From UASB124 sp041662445 (GTDB lineage Bacteria; Babelota; Babeliae; Babelales; RVW-14): a stretch of 64,000 nt of DNA. The notes under the pieces were generated by a model. The model saw only the letters and a list, made by a program, of their open reading frames with translations. It made no database searches and had not been told where the DNA came from. Within the stretch, counting starts at the first letter, position 1, and every line of letters starts with the position of its first letter. This document shows positions 16,144-25,243 of this stretch, piece after piece. The stretch is taken from NCBI GenBank assembly GCA_041662445.1, contig JBAZSL010000004.1:1-64000 (forward strand). The letters are read 5' to 3'. The translations under genes were made by a program, and so were the position numbers.

Positions 16144-16851
16144 GTGAAGAAAATTAATCTTTTGGTATTATGCGCTGGACTTTGCTTGTCCTGTTCACCG
16201 CTGGTAGCAATGCAACCAGAAACAGTGACGCCTACGACGCAAGACGCTTCGGATGAAGGATTATTTACCGCAGCAGTATATAAATCAAGAGCCAGAAATC
16301 TTTTAACAGAAGTCTTAAAAGGTGTGGCTTTTTCAATCGAAGACGCCAGCGAATTTCATAAAAAATTCACCCTATATTTGAATAAGCGAATAGAGAATGC
16401 TTCATTAATCAGCACCTTTTTTTTATCCAGCAGCAGACACGTTCTGAGTGAAGCAGAAAAAAGCGCCTATAATGATGAACGGCGTATTCTTCTTACAAAA
16501 CCTAAGCCAGGGCCTGCCCCCTTTGAACGGCTCTGCCATTATTTTCCTAAAATGACGCGAGAAAATTTAGTGTCGGGAATAAGAACAAATTTGGGGTGGC
16601 CGCAGCCAAGCGATTTTTTCGAAGTTACTCAAGAAGAATTTGACAAAGCAGATAAACAGTTTTCACCTCTTGAGCTTCAAAGGTTACTGTTCATTGAAAG
16701 CAAAATGTTCGCACAAGCTATCCTCAAAATACTGCCAGAGCGTCAGCGCCACTTTGGCCGATCCGGTGGCCATGGCAATTATCTTGTATCTGGCCCCAAC
16801 CACATACAAGTATTTGATGGAACGCATTCATTTGATCTGGAGAAATCATGA
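16144..16851 (+). CDS. Secreted protein of a local four-member family (copy 2)
   Basis: A 235-residue protein. GTG 16144 is chosen because AGAGGAG sits just upstream; earlier in-frame ATGs have no ribosome site. The signal peptide VKKINLLVLCAGLCLSCSPLVA is nearly identical to those of the next two genes. The mature part has the family opening GLFTAAVYKSRARNLLTEVL and the family ending LLFIESKMFAQAILKILPE, shared almost word for word with copy 3. Function is unknown. It overlaps the next gene by 4 bases and starts a three-gene operon. Confidence 0.7.
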   Translation: MKKINLLVLCAGLCLSCSPLVAMQPETVTPTTQDASDEGLFTAAVYKSRARNLLTEVLKGVAFSIEDASEFHKKFTLYLNKRIENASLISTFFLSSSRHVLSEAEKSAYNDERRILLTKPKPGPAPFERLCHYFPKMTRENLVSGIRTNLGWPQPSDFFEVTQEEFDKADKQFSPLELQRLLFIESKMFAQAILKILPERQRHFGRSGGHGNYLVSGPNHIQVFDGTHSFDLEKS

Positions 16852-17546
16852 AAAAATTTAATCTTATGCTTTTATGCGCTGGACTTTGCTTGGCCTGCAC
16901 GCCGCTGGTAGCAATGCAAACCGAAACGGTAGCTCCTGCGCAAGCTTCTTCAGACGAGGGATTGCTTGCTGCAAAAGTATATGAACAAAGAGCCCACGAA
17001 TTTTTAGCGAAAGTTATAGGCGAGCCAGCCTCATTTTTACTCGAAGAAGCGCAATACAACCTTTTTTCTCAATTTAACAAATATTTGAATGAGAGAATAA
17101 AAATCGCTTCAGCAATATTATCAAATAACATTTCAGAAGAAGAAAAGGACGGAGAAGAACGCATACTTGATATTGATAGGGTTTTTTATACTGCTTTGAA
17201 GTATATAGATTCTGAACCAGCGGCTCGTTTTTTCTACAATTTCCCATTAATGGTGCAAGAAAATTTAACCTTTGTGCTAAGAAAAAAAATGAGCTGTCGA
17301 ATATCAGACAAAATTTATAATATTGAAATGGAATACGCCCAGGCTCTACCTCAAGTTACCGAAGAGGAATTTGGCAAACGGTTTGATCAGATTCCTCCTA
17401 ACGAACGCGAAAGATTACTGTTCATCGAAAGCAAAATTTTCGCACAGGCTATCCTCAAAATACTGCCCGATGTTCAGTTCCACTCTGGCAATTATCTTGT
17501 AAATAGCTACAACGAAGTACAAGCATTTGATGGGAAGAAATCGTGA
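16848..17546 (+). CDS. Secreted protein of a local four-member family (copy 3)
   Basis: A 232-residue protein beginning MKKFNLMLLCAGLCLACTPLVA, a signal peptide. It keeps the family opening LLAAKVYEQRAHEFLAKVI and the ending LLFIESKIFAQAILKILPD, while the middle differs strongly from copy 2. This pattern, conserved ends with a divergent centre, is typical of duplicated secreted proteins under diversifying pressure. It overlaps both neighbours by 4 bases (ATGA and GTGA), so translation is coupled. No recognisable domain. Confidence 0.7.
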   Translation: MKKFNLMLLCAGLCLACTPLVAMQTETVAPAQASSDEGLLAAKVYEQRAHEFLAKVIGEPASFLLEEAQYNLFSQFNKYLNERIKIASAILSNNISEEEKDGEERILDIDRVFYTALKYIDSEPAARFFYNFPLMVQENLTFVLRKKMSCRISDKIYNIEMEYAQALPQVTEEEFGKRFDQIPPNERERLLFIESKIFAQAILKILPDVQFHSGNYLVNSYNEVQAFDGKKS

Positions 17547-18265
17547 AGAAAATTAATCTTGCTGCATTATGCGCGGGACTTTGTTTGTCCTGCGCACAAC
17601 TGATGGCAATGGAATCGTTTTTCCCTCAGCAAAAAGCACCTTCAAAGACGGTACACGGGCTACTTCCAAAAGAGACCTACCAAGCTCGCGCAGCCCAGTA
17701 CTTGGACACCGTCTTTTTTGGGAAGCCTCTCGATGCACCTCTTGCAATTGCAGAGGCTAAATGGCTAGAATTTAATCATCAGTTGCAAGTTGATCCTGGC
17801 CTCAGAAAACATGAAATCACTTTTCACATATATCTCAGTACCCAAATTACACACATTCAACAAAGCAACAATAATTATTACAAAATCGTCCTTGAAGACT
17901 ATTTAAAAGAACGGAAAGCAAAAGCATTTAGAGCACTTTCGTCTCCAAGTAAACATCTAGGCCCTGCGTTAATTGATGAAGAAAATTTTCAACTTCGACA
18001 TTCAACGGTGATTGAATCAATATATAAAGAGCTATCATGTAATCCTCGTGAATTTGATGTCGAGATACGCATTCCATCTTTCTTTACGCACATGGTAAAT
18101 GAAAATCTTGAATGTGGTTTGCTTGCACGGCAGAAAGGCCAACAAGCAGATTTGCAAACTTTTGAAAAGTTAGAAGGCGAAATTAAAAGATTGCGTCTCA
18201 TTGAAAGTATCGAACTTGCCCAAGCAATCTTTGATGAAATTAATCCGCTTGATGCAGTAGATTAG
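17543..18265 (+). CDS. Secreted protein of a local four-member family (copy 4)
   Basis: A 240-residue protein starting at GTG 17543 with the signal peptide VKKINLAALCAGLCLSCAQLMA. The family opening is GLLPKETYQARAAQYLDTVF and the end is LIESIELAQAIFDEINPLDAVD. The centre is unrelated in detail to the other copies and rich in charged helices. It closes the operon. A decayed piece matching its last residues lies 300 bases downstream (18569-18628), so a fifth copy once existed. Function is unknown. Confidence 0.7.
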   Translation: MKKINLAALCAGLCLSCAQLMAMESFFPQQKAPSKTVHGLLPKETYQARAAQYLDTVFFGKPLDAPLAIAEAKWLEFNHQLQVDPGLRKHEITFHIYLSTQITHIQQSNNNYYKIVLEDYLKERKAKAFRALSSPSKHLGPALIDEENFQLRHSTVIESIYKELSCNPREFDVEIRIPSFFTHMVNENLECGLLARQKGQQADLQTFEKLEGEIKRLRLIESIELAQAIFDEINPLDAVD

Positions 18266-18304
18266 AAAACCGCTGACATTCATTTTTTGCTTTTAGCCTA
18301 CTTC

Positions 18305-18344
18305 TCTCTTATTTTCGTTTTAGCTCATTTTCGAAAATAAGAGA
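18305..18344. repeat. 13-bp perfect inverted repeat
   Basis: TCTCTTATTTTCG at 18305-18317 and its exact complement CGAAAATAAGAGA at 18332-18344, separated by 14 bases, with a partial third copy of TTCTTATTTTC at about 18347-18357. It lies just before the Fic remnant. It could be an operator, the terminator of the upstream operon, or the end of a mobile piece. Confidence 0.6.
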
Positions 18345-18362
18345 TTTTCTTATTTTCACCCA

Positions 18363-18581
18363 ATGCTTATCGATCAATTACCTGCAAACCCATTTATAAC
18401 GATCAGTTATATGGCAACAAAAATGAATTTTTCTTATACCACCATTCAACGCGCATTACATAAACTTGAAGAACTTAATATTATTCAAGAGGTAAGTGGA
18501 GGGAAGCGTAATCGCATGTATTGCGCCAAAGATTTATTGGAAATCTTGGAAAAACCATTACATGTTAAAATGCACAACTGA
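18363..18581 (+). pseudogene. Remnant of a Fic-family protein (C-terminal winged helix)
   Basis: A 72-codon frame whose product matches only the C-terminal DNA-binding-like segment usual in Fic/Doc AMP-transferases: NPFITISYMATKMNFSYTTI, then a second helix ALHKLEELNIIQEV and the wing GGKRNRMYCAKDLLEIL. The Fic domain itself (with HPFxxGNGR) is absent from this frame and from the DNA upstream. There is no good ribosome site before the ATG. It is therefore most likely a truncated gene end left after deletion. If expressed, it would be a small winged-helix protein, a less likely alternative. Confidence 0.65.
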
Positions 18582-18628
18582 ATGCAACATTCTTAGATCT
18601 CATCAATCCGCTTGAAGCGATTGACTAA
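18569..18628 (+). pseudogene. Remnant of a fifth copy of the secreted family (C-terminus)
   Basis: In this frame the DNA reads AQLNATFLDLINPLEAID and stops, closely matching the end of the gene at 17543 (LAQAIFDEINPLDAVD). No start or upstream coding sequence remains. It overlaps the end of the Fic remnant in another frame, so recombination joined two broken genes here. Confidence 0.6.
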
Positions 18629-18732
18629 AAAACCAAAGCGTAACCCCTACCGACACTTTTATTTGCTTTTTGTTCTCTCTTTTTTTTACATTAACAGAAG
18701 TAATTTTGTTTTTTAAAAAAAGGGAGACGACG

Positions 18733-18936
18733 ATGCTTAAAAGAGGCGACACTTTTCACATTGGAAACGTATGCCCAGAATCCGGCGTCTATCGCCTGAA
18801 AGATAGAGACTGCAAACACAAGGATGGGTGCAATTCTGAAGACCAACGAGAGATTCCTCTGAGCAAAGGAGAAAAATTTCCTCCCTGCCGAATGTGCAAA
18901 GGTCGCGTCATTTGGGAGTTTGTCAGAAAGGCTTAA
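18733..18936 (+). CDS. Small Cys-containing protein, YjzC-like
   Basis: A 67-residue protein with AGGGAGA 6 bases before the ATG at 18733. It opens RGDTFHIGNVCPESGVYRL and has a later GEKFPPCRMCKGRVIWEFV, a layout resembling the small YjzC-type family in which a GVY turn and a KGEKFP segment recur. Five cysteines, including CRMC and two near DCKHKDGC, could bind zinc. The role is unknown. The 3' end overlaps the convergent Nudix gene by 14 bases. Confidence 0.55.
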   Translation: MLKRGDTFHIGNVCPESGVYRLKDRDCKHKDGCNSEDQREIPLSKGEKFPPCRMCKGRVIWEFVRKA

Positions 18937-19411
18937 GGTAGTTGCTGACAAAGCCCTTTACCGAATCAAAGCAAACAGAGGCGAGTATTTCACTTTTTGT
19001 TAACCACGCAACTTTCGATACTTCCTCCAACTGACACCTGAGCTCCGACTCCTCTGCCTCCATTGCATAAATAAAATCGACATGAATGTGTTCAACATCC
19101 TTGCGTGATTGAGGAATTATCTGATAGAGCACGCTATAAGGCCGTGGAACTTGGCAATCAATCTCTCCCTTTAACTTCATATCAGGATCGTCACTAAGAA
19201 TACGAGCCCGTATTCCCGTTTCTTCAAAAACCTCCCGCAATGCCGCCTCATGCGGTAGCTCATTTGGTTCAATGTGGCCTCCGGCAGGAAGCCATTTTTG
19301 AAGCTTATTATGAAAAATGACAAGAACTTTTGTTCTTTCTGGATTCACAACGTAACCAGTGGCCGTATAATCACGTCTGAGATTTTTTGTTTTTTCTATC
19401 AATACTTCCAT
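18923..19411 (-). CDS. Nudix hydrolase
   Basis: A 162-residue Nudix protein. The Nudix box is intact: GGHIEPNELPHEAALREVFE followed by ETGI (G-x5-E-x7-RE-x2-EE-x-G). Nudix enzymes split nucleoside diphosphates linked to another group. The KVLVIFHNKLQKWLPAG approach resembles enzymes acting on nucleotide sugars or damaged nucleotides, but substrate cannot be assigned. ATG 19411 is chosen (TTGGGA upstream); ATGs at 19417 and 19429 are alternatives. It lies 10 bases downstream of murB's start side neighbour on the same strand only by proximity; cotranscription with murB (ending at 19446) is likely. Confidence 0.85.
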   Translation of the reverse strand: MEVLIEKTKNLRRDYTATGYVVNPERTKVLVIFHNKLQKWLPAGGHIEPNELPHEAALREVFEETGIRARILSDDPDMKLKGEIDCQVPRPYSVLYQIIPQSRKDVEHIHVDFIYAMEAEESELRCQLEEVSKVAWLTKSEILASVCFDSVKGFVSNYLKPF

Positions 19412-19445
19412 TAACATCCCAACGATCATTCTCAAATAATAAAAA

Positions 19446-20375
19446 TCACTCTAATGGATTTTTTTCAAACCCCACCAGCTGACACTCTACGTGCGGCACA
19501 ATGCCAAACTGCTCATGCACCATCCGCTGCATCGTACGCGCGAGTTCGATAACATCGTTGGTCGTTGCACCTTGCTGCGTCACGAGCATATTGGCATGTT
19601 GATAGGAAACAACGGCATTGCCCACGCGCAAAGCACCTTTAACACCGATTTTATCCAAATAATAGGCAACAAACGGCATTTTCTTGCCATTGATTTCAAA
19701 AGGGAGTTCTTCAGGCAAAAAATTTCTAAAAAAGCTGCCGCAGGTATTGGAATTTGGATAGCGCTGGCGACGATGGCGAATAATTTCATCGCGCCTTCCG
19801 CAGGCGTATGATGCCTTGATAGTGTCGACAGGGGTTACTTTGAAGGTTGCGTTCACCAGATAATACTGGCGATCAAAAAGTTTTGAATGATCATAACCAA
19901 ATTCAAACCATGCAGCATCAACATCATGAATCTGCCCAGTTGTGCGATCGATAACACGCGCATGGTGTAAAAACTGACCCAACAGAAACTGAAAATAGTG
20001 GATGTTAATAAACACCGACCCGCCAACAGTTCCCGGAATACCACTGAATTCTTCCAGGCCGATCATCTGCTGCGCAAGACAGGTATCAATGAGATGCGGG
20101 ATGCTCACGCCAGCCCCAGCCGTCACTAGCCCAGCCGCGCCATCAACCTCAATTGTCGTCAGCACAGGACGGATCACCAGCCCATCAAAGCCGGCATCGC
20201 TGATAAGAATGTTTGCGCCTGTTCCAAGCACGAAAATATCAAGATTATGCTGTCGCGCAAAATTAAGCGCCTCAGCAAAATCTTGTTCGGTATGCGGCTC
20301 ACACCAGTAACGCGCCGGGCCACCGGTCATGAACCAATTTTTATCGGCAAGAGGGATATTTTGTTCGATAATCAT
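19446..20375 (-). CDS. murB: UDP-N-acetylenolpyruvoylglucosamine reductase
   Basis: MurB reduces UDP-GlcNAc-enolpyruvate to UDP-MurNAc with NADPH and FAD, an early peptidoglycan step. The 309-residue protein shows the FAD-domain motifs NWFMTGGPARYW, GTGANILISDAGFDGLVI and SGIPGTVGGSVF, the catalytic Ser region NTCGSFFRN, and a late Glu in PHVECQLVGF. ATG 20375 is chosen because AGGTGA lies 5 bases upstream. The order of motifs and the NSNTCGSFF loop suit the shorter, type II-like MurB. It shows the cell still makes peptidoglycan precursors. Confidence 0.93.
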   Translation of the reverse strand: MIIEQNIPLADKNWFMTGGPARYWCEPHTEQDFAEALNFARQHNLDIFVLGTGANILISDAGFDGLVIRPVLTTIEVDGAAGLVTAGAGVSIPHLIDTCLAQQMIGLEEFSGIPGTVGGSVFINIHYFQFLLGQFLHHARVIDRTTGQIHDVDAAWFEFGYDHSKLFDRQYYLVNATFKVTPVDTIKASYACGRRDEIIRHRRQRYPNSNTCGSFFRNFLPEELPFEINGKKMPFVAYYLDKIGVKGALRVGNAVVSYQHANMLVTQQGATTNDVIELARTMQRMVHEQFGIVPHVECQLVGFEKNPLE

Positions 20376-20673
20376 TACGTCACCTATATGGAGAATCACA
20401 AACCCGCTCGTAATGCCTACGCGACTTTTTTACGCCCCCTAGTATGCCTCTTCACCAATGGCTACGCAAAAAATTTTCCCCACCCACTGACGCCTTTGTA
20501 TTATATTTACAAATATAAAATGTTATCTAAATGAGCCTAAATATTATTTCATTTTGTAAAACATTGAATATAGATCACCGTCCGGCGTAAAGTAAGATGA
20601 GAAGCTTACATCCATCATTGCCATTGTGGTAAGGTGGAAAAGGGGACGGCCAGGTCAAAGGGAGGGGGCTCTC
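20376..20673. other. Divergent intergenic region between murB and the amidase gene
   Basis: About 300 bases without a credible gene. It holds an AT-rich stretch with a TGTA/TACA inverted repeat near 20500-20513 and must contain promoters for both flanking genes, but no -35/-10 pair is convincing. Confidence 0.3.
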
Positions 20674-21939
20674 ATGGGACCACTACAAAAAGCGTTTTGT
20701 ATGTGTTCACTTTTTTTGCTCTGTTTGTCAGCGTTACAGGCATCAGAACAGAAGGAGGAAAATCATCTAAATTGGGTAGAAATCTGCAAAAATAAACTTT
20801 CGACACAGATCATGTTCGACTTTAGTGGGCCGGTACTCGTACAACATGAAATTGATAAACAAAAACACAATTTGTGTCTCACCTTCCCGGGCATGACGCT
20901 GCTTTCATTTAACCCTGAATCTGTTATGCCTAAAATGGATGAGCTCAAGAAATCCGGGCTGATAAAAAGCATTGCCATCTCCGAACGCACCGGCGATAAT
21001 CCGGCGGTCGTATTTACGCTAGAATTTGCATCACACCGCGACTGCCAAGAAGAAACAACTCAAACCGTCGAACACAAACGCAACCAATTTTTGGTCAAAT
21101 GGAATACCATCGACAGTCCCTATCGACTCATCGTTGATATTTTTATGAAGGAAGATTTAGAAAAAATTATTCATAAAGATGCAGTACTCCTTCAGGCGGC
21201 AAATGATGTTCAGCAATATGGTCTGAAGGTGGTGGCGACAACGCCGCCACCTTCAGACCATTCACACACACGTATCACCATTGATGCCGGGCATGGGGGG
21301 CAGGATACAGGTGCTCGAGGATACTTGGGCCTTCTTGAAAAGGACATTGCTCTTGATATCTCTCAGCGACTCTATACAATGCTCAAAAATGATGGTTACA
21401 ACGTATTGCTCACCAGAACTGAAGACAAGGAGCTTTCGCTCTTTGAGCGTTCGCAACTCGCGCACCAACTTGGTACTAATCTTTTTGTTTCTATTCATGT
21501 CAATGCATCGCAAAACAAGCAGGACACAACATGGGGTGTTGAAACTTTTTATTTAACGGGACAAGAGCTCATGAACCAACGGGGCAAAACTGGATATCTT
21601 TTTGTAAACATGCCTAAGGATATCAGCGTCATTAGCAAGATTGACAACAATATCCAACAAACCATGGACCAATCAAAAACCTTAGCTCAATCAATACAAC
21701 AAAACATTATATCCACGCTTGCTGATCGCGGTGTTGCAACTAACAACCGTGGCGTAAAACAGGAAAAGTTTCGTGTTCTGTTACGCGCTGAAGTTCCTGC
21801 CGCACTTGTTGAAGTTGGGTTTATTACGAATCGCAATGAGGCAAACAGGCTGGCAAAAACAACCTATCGCGCCACCGTCGCCTCAGGTGTTTATGATGGC
21901 ATTCGCGCATTCTTAAACTCGTGGCAGCCAAAAGATTAA
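20674..21939 (+). CDS. N-acetylmuramoyl-L-alanine amidase (AmiC-type)
   Basis: A 421-residue periplasmic amidase that cuts the bond between MurNAc and the stem peptide during cell separation. ATG 20674 follows GGGAGGGGG. A signal peptide (MCSLFLLCLSALQAS) leads into an AMIN-like beta domain at about 30-165. The catalytic Amidase_3 domain follows from about 205, with zinc ligands in IDAGHGG, the Glu of LLEKDIAL, the His of SIHVNAS, and the catalytic Glu in LVEVGFITN. Size and order are normal for AmiA/B/C enzymes. It is convergent with the next gene, 8 bases apart. Confidence 0.93.
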   Translation: MGPLQKAFCMCSLFLLCLSALQASEQKEENHLNWVEICKNKLSTQIMFDFSGPVLVQHEIDKQKHNLCLTFPGMTLLSFNPESVMPKMDELKKSGLIKSIAISERTGDNPAVVFTLEFASHRDCQEETTQTVEHKRNQFLVKWNTIDSPYRLIVDIFMKEDLEKIIHKDAVLLQAANDVQQYGLKVVATTPPPSDHSHTRITIDAGHGGQDTGARGYLGLLEKDIALDISQRLYTMLKNDGYNVLLTRTEDKELSLFERSQLAHQLGTNLFVSIHVNASQNKQDTTWGVETFYLTGQELMNQRGKTGYLFVNMPKDISVISKIDNNIQQTMDQSKTLAQSIQQNIISTLADRGVATNNRGVKQEKFRVLLRAEVPAALVEVGFITNRNEANRLAKTTYRATVASGVYDGIRAFLNSWQPKD

Positions 21940-21947
21940 TACGCTGT

Positions 21948-23159
21948 TCACGCCACACAGGTTCCCAATTTAATAAACTGAAACGTAGAAGCATCTGCTT
22001 CTTGCATGCGACACATCGCCGCTCTGGTAACAGGAGCACGCAGCTGCTTAACGTGCATACAAAAATCATCAGCAAATTTGCTTGGGTCAATGTGCCACCA
22101 GCCATCCGATGATGCGCAAGTAAGAAAATAAAGCTCATTAAATGACATCAACATGCAACGCCGCTCATTAACAAAAAAATCATCTTGCCGACAAAGCCGC
22201 CGCTCAAAGATAATGCGTCCGCGCAGACGGTCGCGCTGATCGTAAACAAACCACGTCGTTGTGTTGTTCGGTTCATCAAAGCGAGCACGCTTCATCGTTA
22301 ATAGACGTTGGGGGAATTTAAACGTAATACTATCCCCCAACTCGCCTTTTACAAAAAATTCCCACGACGGGATGTAATAACGTTCTTGGGTCGGCCGAAT
22401 CGGATCAATGATACGTACATTATAAATGCCATGCTTTAACATTCCATAAATATCACAGCCACCGGCTATGTAAACAATCTCTTTTCCTTGCTTTGCCTGG
22501 CGGTGCAATTCGTCATAACAACAACGATGCCATTCCTTCCATCCAACACCCGCCAGCTCATGCCACATGGTAGCATAGAGCAACCTCACCAGGGGGTGCT
22601 CATCAGTGGTGGTAAGCATAGTTTTAAACTGTTCACTCCCCGAAGGTTCGTGAAAACAAAATTCAAAAAAGCGATTTGCCATACCTAAAAGATACGCTCG
22701 TTGTTGCCGATAGTTTTCATGGTCAGCCAGAACTTCTGCCATCGTGCGATATTTTTGCAAAACATCCTTGAAATAATGCGCCCGATCTAGAGAATCAAGA
22801 GCGCTACAAGATGGCTGGCTCTTGCGAATGGCATCCAAAAAGAGCGGAATCTTTTCCGGACTTGATAGTCCGTTATACACTTGGGTCAGGCGGTCTTTGA
22901 TTTCCCCGAACGAACCAACTTTTCCAAAAGAATTAAGCGGCTCATCCATTGGAGCTACTGAGGCTATTTTTGCTTGCATGCGCGCAACAAAATCATCAGT
23001 TACACAGGTCGGCGGTGGTACCATATCCGCAAATTCATTATGGAAACAGGTACTTGAAGAATCTATCCATTTCTTGAAGATTTCAGCACCATCCTGCACA
23101 ACCACCGCATGAGCAGAGGAAACTGCCACCATACACCCAACAGCACACCACGAACGCAT
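21948..23159 (-). CDS. Large secreted protein, unknown function
   Basis: A 403-residue protein with a signal peptide (CAVGCMVAVSSAHA, cut near residue 18). The mature chain has an N-terminal helical region with many Asp, Lys and Pro residues and a beta-rich C-terminal part with aromatic motifs (YIPSWEFFVKGELGDSITF, NTTTWFVYDQRDRLRGRIIF). A central YIAGGCDIYGMLKHGIYN-VRIIDP segment recalls the glycine-rich first loop of a nucleotide or methyl-donor fold, but I cannot confirm a family. It is monocistronic, convergent with the amidase gene. Confidence 0.6.
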   Translation of the reverse strand: MRSWCAVGCMVAVSSAHAVVVQDGAEIFKKWIDSSSTCFHNEFADMVPPPTCVTDDFVARMQAKIASVAPMDEPLNSFGKVGSFGEIKDRLTQVYNGLSSPEKIPLFLDAIRKSQPSCSALDSLDRAHYFKDVLQKYRTMAEVLADHENYRQQRAYLLGMANRFFEFCFHEPSGSEQFKTMLTTTDEHPLVRLLYATMWHELAGVGWKEWHRCCYDELHRQAKQGKEIVYIAGGCDIYGMLKHGIYNVRIIDPIRPTQERYYIPSWEFFVKGELGDSITFKFPQRLLTMKRARFDEPNNTTTWFVYDQRDRLRGRIIFERRLCRQDDFFVNERRCMLMSFNELYFLTCASSDGWWHIDPSKFADDFCMHVKQLRAPVTRAAMCRMQEADASTFQFIKLGTCVA

Positions 23160-23312
23160 CTCACGCCTCCTCTCACTTTATTTACAACTATAAAAGATAT
23201 TTATTAGTGCACCACATGTCGACAAGGGCGTCAAGGGGCCATACTTACCGCCAAGGTTTCCCTAAATGGGAAAAAGGCTTTATACTTGGAACAATCAAGA
23301 TAAAGGATGCAT

Positions 23313-23789
23313 ATGACAACCCAGATTTCCCTGTCCATTGAGTTGGTGTATCTCATCAATTGGATGCTTACTCACCAACGCGCTCAAGTTTCGGCATTGG
23401 TTAAGCAGGCCGTAAAACAGGGTTTTATCGAAGAACTTTCTACGCTTGAAGAAGTGGACAATCCTCAGTCCGCAGACTTCTTGTATGCAACGCTTACCAA
23501 CTTTCTCGATTTTCTTGAAAAAAATCTCGTTAAGCAATTGGAATCGGTCAACGTCAGCCCTAATGCCAAGGATGCTATAGTTCCTGCACTGCGCAAAGTT
23601 GACGTAAAAAGTCTTGATTTCAAAACGGTGTGGGAAAGCATGCAGCACACGCAAGAGCGATTAAAAACATCAAAGGCATCACCACGTCGCAAGCGAACAA
23701 CGCCTACAGTTGCCCAAAATGCAACAGAGATTTTGTTTGAAGAACTTCTCAAAAATTGGAAGCCAACTAATAATGAGACGGTTAATTAG
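23313..23789 (+). CDS. Conserved-looking small helical protein, unknown
   Basis: A 158-residue protein, no signal peptide. ATG 23313 is chosen, 6 bases after AAAGG; the ATG at 23307 would be too close. Predicted mainly helical (LIELSIELVYLINWMLTHQR-type N-terminus, then long amphipathic helices), with a basic patch RRKRTTP and a C-terminal helix ILFEELLKNW. It ends 9 bases before gltX on the same strand and is likely cotranscribed, but nothing visible links it to tRNA charging. Confidence 0.55.
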   Translation: MTTQISLSIELVYLINWMLTHQRAQVSALVKQAVKQGFIEELSTLEEVDNPQSADFLYATLTNFLDFLEKNLVKQLESVNVSPNAKDAIVPALRKVDVKSLDFKTVWESMQHTQERLKTSKASPRRKRTTPTVAQNATEILFEELLKNWKPTNNETVN

Positions 23790-23798
23790 GATCATGCA

Positions 23799-25241
23799 AT
23801 GAACAACGTCCGCACACGCTTTGCCCCCAGCCCAACCGGTTATCTTCACGTCGGCGGTTTGCGCACCGCACTCTATAGTTTTTTGTATGCCAAAAAGCAT
23901 AATGGCAGCTTTCTCCTTCGCATCGAAGACACCGACCAAAAGCGTAGCGTTCCCGGCGCCGTAGAAAACATTATCAGCACGCTTGCATGGGCTGGAATCA
24001 CCTTTGACGAGGGTCCCGGCAAAGAAGGCGCATACGGACCGTACATTCAGTCGCAACGCCTTGAGCTCTATCATAAGCACGCCCTTGAACTTGTCGAAAA
24101 GGGACATGCTTATTATTGCTTCTGTTCGTCAGAACGTTTAGAAAAAATTCGTGCTATTCAGACAGCACAAAAAAGACCACCTTGCTACGACCGTCATTGT
24201 CGCGATCTAGCAGCAGAAATTGTTGCCGAAAGACTCCGTAACAAAGAACCTTATGTCATCCGCATGAAGGTACCGCTTGAAGGCGAATGCGTTTTTAACG
24301 ATATCATTCGTGGCACCGTTGCGATCAATTATAACAACGTCGATGACCAGGTATTGATCAAATCAGATGGTTTTCCTACCTATCACCTTGCTGTCGTTGT
24401 TGATGATCACTTCATGCAGATCAGCCATGTCATTCGTGGTGAAGAGTGGCTCCCAAGTACACCTAAGCATGTCTTGCTCTATCAGTATTTTGGATGGACG
24501 GCTCCAGCTTTTGCCCATCTTCCGCTGCTTCTCAACCCGGACAAGAGTAAATTGAGCAAACGACAGGGCGATGTCGCCGTCGAAGATTACCGAGCCAAAG
24601 GATACTTGGCAGAAGCACTCGTTAATTTCATTGCATTTTTAGGTTGGAATCCAGGCGATACACGCGAGATTTTTACACTCGATGAATTAATTAAAGAATT
24701 TTCGCTTGAACGCGTTGGTAAATCTGGCGCCATTTTTAATCTTGAAAAATTGCAGTGGCTTAACCAGCAACACATTCACCGTGCAACCCATGAACGCTTG
24801 TTACAAGAAATTAAGCCGTTGCTTAAAGAAAAAGGTTGGGATAATCATTCAGATGCGTATCTCGGCGCCGTTATCGATTTGCTTAAAGAACGCGTTACGG
24901 TTATTCCTGAATTTCTGGTCAACGGGCAGTTCTTTTTTGTCGAGCCAACAAGCTATGACGAAAAAGCTAAAGCCAAATGCTGGACCGCTGAGACCGTTGG
25001 ATATCTCAATGACCTTGCAAAGCAATTTGCTAGCCTCATTCCCTTAAGCGCAAGTGCTGTTGAACAAGCAGTGCGTACGTATGCGCAAGAAAAAAATATC
25101 AGTGCTAGTGTTCTTATCCACCCGCTCAGACTTGCTCTTACCGGCGTCAGTGCTGGCCCAAGTTTGTTTCATTTGATTGAAGTTTTGGGAAAAGAAGCAG
25201 TTGCGCGACGCCTTGCTGCGGCAATTAAAGTTCTGGGATAA
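23799..25241 (+). CDS. gltX: Glutamyl-tRNA synthetase
   Basis: GltX charges tRNA-Glu (and, in many bacteria, tRNA-Gln) with glutamate. The 480-residue protein is a normal bacterial class I enzyme. The HIGH motif is in RFAPSPTGYLHVGG near the N-terminus, the KMSKS motif is KLSKRQG at about residue 250, and the body has RGEEWLPSTPKHVLLYQYFG and FLGWNPG. A C-terminal helical anticodon-binding domain follows. No amidotransferase gene is in the window, so whether it also makes Glu-tRNA-Gln cannot be told. Confidence 0.97.
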   Translation: MNNVRTRFAPSPTGYLHVGGLRTALYSFLYAKKHNGSFLLRIEDTDQKRSVPGAVENIISTLAWAGITFDEGPGKEGAYGPYIQSQRLELYHKHALELVEKGHAYYCFCSSERLEKIRAIQTAQKRPPCYDRHCRDLAAEIVAERLRNKEPYVIRMKVPLEGECVFNDIIRGTVAINYNNVDDQVLIKSDGFPTYHLAVVVDDHFMQISHVIRGEEWLPSTPKHVLLYQYFGWTAPAFAHLPLLLNPDKSKLSKRQGDVAVEDYRAKGYLAEALVNFIAFLGWNPGDTREIFTLDELIKEFSLERVGKSGAIFNLEKLQWLNQQHIHRATHERLLQEIKPLLKEKGWDNHSDAYLGAVIDLLKERVTVIPEFLVNGQFFFVEPTSYDEKAKAKCWTAETVGYLNDLAKQFASLIPLSASAVEQAVRTYAQEKNISASVLIHPLRLALTGVSAGPSLFHLIEVLGKEAVARRLAAAIKVLG

Positions 25242-25243
25242 AA

